Part shown: positions 59,889 through 64,000 of the stretch, piece by piece
Numbering within the stretch: position 1 is the stretch's first letter
How the letters are laid out: the number at the start of each line of letters is the position of its first letter
Assembly: GCA_003586115.2 (NCBI GenBank)
Contig: QVOM02000073.1
Location: forward strand, 31,323,298-31,387,297
From: Salvator merianae
Taxonomy: Eukaryota > Chordata > Lepidosauria > Squamata > Teiidae
Direction of reading: 5' to 3'
Length of the DNA stretch: 64,000 nucleotides
Position numbers and translations under genes: made by a program
Notes under the pieces: model-generated
What the model was told of the DNA's origin: nothing
The model's input: the letters and a program-made list of their open reading frames with translations, nothing else
The model's database searches: none

Positions 59889-61559
59889 GGGGACACAGTA
59901 GGTGGCACAGTAGGTGTGGCCATGGCCTCAGAGTTCTTTTTGTGCACTGCAGTAAGGCAGCTTCCAGGATGCTTTCCACTTCTTGGAGACATGCTCTAGG
60001 AGACATGATTCTTGGAGTCATGCCTAAGATAGTGCACTTTTCTCCAAGTATGGGTGCAGCCTTAGTTTAAAACTTATTAGGAAAAAATATGTTTGATAGA
60101 TTCTTCAAATGTTCAGAAGCCCACTAAATGAAATTCTTCTTTCAATTTATGTGTGTTTTAATTGGTTAAAGTAAAATCACTGCTCTCATGTCTTCTAATA
60201 ATTAATACCAATTACACAACCATACATGCCATGTCTTACTGTTGAGTTGAGTGACTGGCTGAAAGATGCTACAAATTCTCTGACAAAGTACTTCACTTGG
60301 GAATAATAGCAAATTTTAAGAATCAGCAAATCTGACAAATTCAAGATAAGTAGTAGATGGCACAGGTTCTAGCAACACATAGAACTCCGCTGAATCCTTA
60401 TGAGTTGTTACATGGTCTTTTAATAATCCTGACTGGAAAGGGGATAAAGTGCTATTTAGTAGCAAGGTGACTCATTCAATAATTGAGTGTCAGATTGAAA
60501 TGAACTTCTGGAAAGCCTAGCCAGCTTTTTGGAGTGCCCTTGATCCCAGCACACATATGTGCACAGCTAACACTTATGCCTGGTCATTGCTGATTTGGGG
60601 ATGCTACACCGTGTCTTCAGAAGATCTGGTATCATCATATAGTAAAATATAGGCAGTATTATTTTAACATATTCCATTCCCAGCTAGTGGGAAATGTTGC
60701 TTCAAAAAATCTGATTACTGCTGATTTTCTGAAGAATTTTATTCTTCATGCGCACTTGATACTGGTGTATTTCCAGCTTTAAAGCCATAAAATCCTTTGG
60801 CTCATGATACCTAAAGGTTCATTCTGTATCTCTTTCCATACAAATCTGCACATCTGCTGAGATGAACTGATGGCAACCCATGCCCCAAAAGATTTCTTTA
60901 GCTGCTTCTTCACAAGCATTCTTACATGGACTGAAGAAAGCTGTGCTTTTTACCACAGCCTGTGGTATTTCAGCTGCTTACACTTCCTTGTTTGTTTTGT
61001 TTCTTCATATGTTTCTTGTTATTAGTCATCTTACATTGAATTGTTTAAACATTTTAAACAACAGTTAGAATCTGTAGAATAAATGCAATCTTAAAGGAAC
61101 CAATCTGTTACTGTCAACCTTTCCATCCGACAGCACAAGAGGGCCTCCTGATGTGCTTTTTGACATCTCATTTTTTGTCAAGAAGGTCCAGTTAGGATCT
61201 CAGTGGAATTACAGATGTATTTTTATGCACAGTTACCTGGGACTCATTGACATGAACGCAGTTGGATGTTCTTTCTACATAGACATACTTAGAGTTCTGC
61301 TGTCAAGGAGCTCCATTGCACATAGTGAGCCTTAATTAAAAGAAAGCATTCATAGGTTTGTACTCGGAGCAACTCTTATTCTAAGAAAGTTGGCTTAATT
61401 CAGTATTTTCAGATTGCAAACTGCAAAAATAAAGTCTGTTTTGTCATCAGAAGGCACCTTAGCTCTTTAAAGATGTATAAGTGTATGAGTTATTGGAACC
61501 ACAAGGCAAAAAGGATTATTGACATAGTTGAGGAGCTCAGAGGCCCACCTTAAAAGTAA
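59889..61559. other. Intron, nothing recognised
   Basis: AT-rich sequence with no gene or named repeat. Confidence 0.55.
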
Positions 61560-62040
61560 GGAAACAAAAGAAATCACAAGCCATCATTTCTAGCAGAAGG
61601 CACCATAGCGAGAGGTACAAAAACCATAATTTCCTGATGCCTACTCTGCTTCAATTCTCATTGAAAGAGAAAAATTAATAAGCTAAAAAGATAACGAAAG
61701 AAGGAAAGAAATACAGGTCAAGGCAGGAAATGAATAGATCACATTTTAATAAATTTAAATCAACATGTCTGATGAAGTATACTTTCAGGTGCTGAGGGAA
61801 TTAGCTAATGAAACTGCAAAACCCTTAGCAATTATCTTTGAGGGTTCTTGGAACTCAGGTGAAAGAAGGCCAGAAAGAAAAGGGAAGGTCACTGATTATA
61901 GATCAGTTTGTCTTAATTCTGCAATAGACAATCAGATTTTGAAATTTCTGAAATTAGGATACTAAATGGTGACAAGAGGTTTGTAAGCAGCTTGAGGCAA
62001 ATGATACAACTGTTAGTAGCTAAGCTGGCTGATTAAAGTA
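61560..62040 (+). mobile_element. CR1/L2-type LINE fragment, reverse transcriptase N-terminus
   Basis: The frame at 61765-61965 reads FQVLRELANETAKPLAIIFE, then GSWNSGE, parallel to HPRVLKELADIIAEPLSVIF and ENSWITGE of the local CR1 (residues 104-131). It then decays (DYRSVCLNSAIDNQILKF for NYRPVSLTSIPGKIFE). It is too broken to be active. Confidence 0.75.
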
Positions 62041-62051
62041 GGTGTAACCAG

Positions 62052-62235
62052 GGCCAGCTCCAGACACCAGCTGAATATAGCACCAACAGGTTGTATTCCA
62101 GATAAAAGACCCTTTGGAATGATCACCTGTTGTCTAGACAGCATGGGAGATCGTGCTGTCTGTGTGCTTTTGAGGGACTGCACACTTCCAGGTTTTTCAC
62201 TGTCATGAAATACTTAGAAATGTGCTATTGCGACT
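62052..62235 (+). mobile_element. Multi-hairpin element, 5' part only (copy F)
   Basis: It begins GGCCAGCTCCAGACACCAGC and carries the first hairpin (TTGTATTCCAG...TGGAATGATCACC) and the second (CACACTTCCAGGTTTTTCA...TGAAATACTTAGAAATGTGC). The later hairpins of copies A to C are absent. Confidence 0.65.
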
Positions 62236-63515
62236 ACTGTACATAATCTTCTTAACCATCCAAAGCTGCTTTCACTTAAATGAAAGTATTACTTATACTG
62301 TGATTAGATAGGGTAAAAGGGAAAGCCCTGGGGCAAACCTGAGTCTCAGGAGACAGATGAAAAATATTATAAAAAATACTTTACCATGTCCTGAAGATGC
62401 TGCTTATGCTCCCCTTTCCCAAACATGAAATCAGCACTCTCAGGGTGATTTGCAGTTCGGGTCAGATGGAGTGGGATGCTATAGAGGCTCCAATCCCAGC
62501 CTGAAAACAGCTGCTACAGCCAGCCGACCAATATAGTCCATGGAAATCTGGGCTGGCAGAAGCCAATGAGAGGTGAGCATGGAAAGCAATGGTGAGGAGA
62601 GAAGTGAGGTAGGAGGCTTTTTGCTGTTTATTTTTAAAATTGTGTGATGGGCTGGATATGCATCCACAGACAGGATGATCCTTTGTAAATGGTTGCCCAA
62701 AAAAAGCCCTGTCTGATCACATCCTTAGATTTTAATTCAGAGATGATGGGTTTTGCCAGTTTATAATTGTGCTCCCACTTTACAGACAGCCTAGAGTAGG
62801 AGTCCCACTCTTTTGTAGGTTTGTTCAAGGAATAGTAACCAAAGGAAGTTAAGATATGGTATCCTGCCATCAGTCACTTTTGGACGGAAAGGTTTCCACA
62901 CACAGACATCTATCATGTTTCAGGATAGATACCACAAGGACAAACTTCCCTCCTTTTCTCTCACTTGAATATAAAATGTGGGAATAAATCCTTCCTACCA
63001 ACATGCCAGTAATATGACTCTAGCTTTCAGTCTTTCATATCCCAAGGACCAACACATAATGAAACAAAGAAAAGAAATAAAGCACAGCATCAGCTGATCA
63101 GTAATAACACCAGTTGAGCATAAAGGAAAGGTTACATCAAGGCTCAGATATATGAGGCTGCCTTTCCCTGAATGTTACATAATGGTCATTGAAAAAGTGA
63201 GTCACCAAAAAGAAATTATAAGAACAATCACTGGAGGGCAAAAACGATTGCCAAAGCCTACATTATTAAGATGCAAAAAAAATAAAAGCTTGATTAATTT
63301 GCCTGCACTAACAGCTAAGTAGCTGCAAAAGATAAAACTACAGAGATTTTTCCTGCCATTTCTGGGGGCATTACCAGAAAGACAGATACCCTCTTTTCAG
63401 AGCTGAGGGTGCCTCTGGGGTTGGAGCAAGTGCTTGCATTTTGAAGTGCTTGCCGCAACCATGCTGTGAATGCAGCCTAGGATTATATACTGAAAGCTGC
63501 TATGAGAGACTCCTG
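62236..63515. other. Intron, nothing firm
   Basis: GTCTGATCACATCCTTA at 62722-62738 matches the end of the element at 6401-6857 and may mark another copy whose other end I cannot place. Nothing else is recognised. Confidence 0.5.
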
Positions 63516-64000
63516 GGCTGTGTCCACATTGGGCTGATAGGCAGGCCCAGAGGACATGCAGGAACACCTTGTCTGCACCATGCATCTGAATTGGACAAGA
63601 CGTTGAATTGCGCTGCAGTACAAAAACAGCATTGTAGCCTGCTTCAACTATGGACTACTTGTAAATAGCCTACTTGGTGTTCCAGGCTGGTATTCTGGAC
63701 CAGCTGCTTGTGTGCAGACAATCTACCAGGTCCAAGAAGCTCAGCACCATTTCACTGAGCACTTGGAATGACACCAGAAGTGTGCTGCTTCTGGGCACCC
63801 AGCTAGGACAGCCCTGGCCAGCAACTAAAGAGGCTAGGAACTTTTGTTTCTAGTTTCTGTTGTTGGGGTGGACTGCCCACAATGTGGACAGCCCTTGGTG
63901 AGGGCTACTGGCATTCCGGTCTGTCATGGGCTAGATTGCTTAATTCAGTTTAGCATAATGTGGGATTACGCGTGCCATGAGAAAACAGCTCTGGCGTAAA
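63516..64000 (+). mobile_element. Inverted-repeat element with GGCTGTGTCCACA end, cut by window
   Basis: It starts GGCTGTGTCCACATTGGGCT and follows the order of the inverse copy at 34050-34435: ACAATCTACCAGG (63719), CATTTCACTGAGCACTTGG (63749), GTGCTGCTTCTGGGCACC (63782) and AGGAACTTTTGTTTC (63836). An additional stretch (63535-63715) is not in the other copy. The right end lies outside the window or near 63980. Confidence 0.55.

Overview
The window is non-coding-rich vertebrate DNA lying inside one large gene on the + strand. Four short exons with clean GT-AG splice sites encode consecutive pieces of a teneurin. The protein signature (the exon 1 stretch reading [17 protein letters not shown], then [13 protein letters not shown]..., then EGF-like repeats 1 to 3) fits teneurin-2 (TENM2) better than TENM1, TENM3 or TENM4. 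Exons are at 3872-4077, 22389-22584, 27817-27918 and 43422-43616, with phases that join (0, 1, 1, 1). The introns are about 18.3, 5.2 and 15.5 kb. More than 20 kb of the next intron runs off the right end. No other cellular protein-coding gene was found.

The repeats point to a squamate reptile (lizard or snake; finer placement not supported). There is a tRNA-headed SINE of the Sauria type with a TTC-repeat tail, a second tRNA-headed SINE present twice, a young CR1 LINE carrying the canonical (ATTCTATG)n 3' end, older CR1/L2-type fragments, and an old Tc1-like transposon.

Layout: 1-3871 intron with a hairpin-rich repeat and an old LINE tail; 3872-4077 exon; 4341-7156 Tc1-like element carrying a microsatellite and two nested short inverted-repeat elements; 8363-9060 inverted-repeat element with a Sauria SINE nested in it; 10992-18000 several foldback elements, CR1/L2 remnants and a SINE; 19684-20110 multi-hairpin element; 22389-22584 exon (RERR furin-type site); 27817-27918 exon (EGF1); 28.7-34.4 kb dense repeats, including a SINE nested in an inverted-repeat element with an 11-base target duplication; 38377-38823 multi-hairpin element; 43422-43616 exon (EGF2-3, EGF2 with Tyr in place of a Cys); 48.0-49.95 kb old CR1/L2 with a long hairpin inside; 56524-about 59315 CR1 on the minus strand, nearly intact apart from a one-base frameshift and a 5' truncation; 59.7-64 kb further foldback elements.

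The most unusual signal is the abundance of short elements built from several hairpins in series, with ends beginning GGC/GGG, and in some copies matching 3-base flanks (TAA, GAA, AAA). This suggests one or more non-autonomous DNA-transposon families, possibly PIF/Harbinger-like, but that assignment is inference. Coordinates of old repeats are approximate; exon coordinates are base-level calls from reading frame and splice sites.
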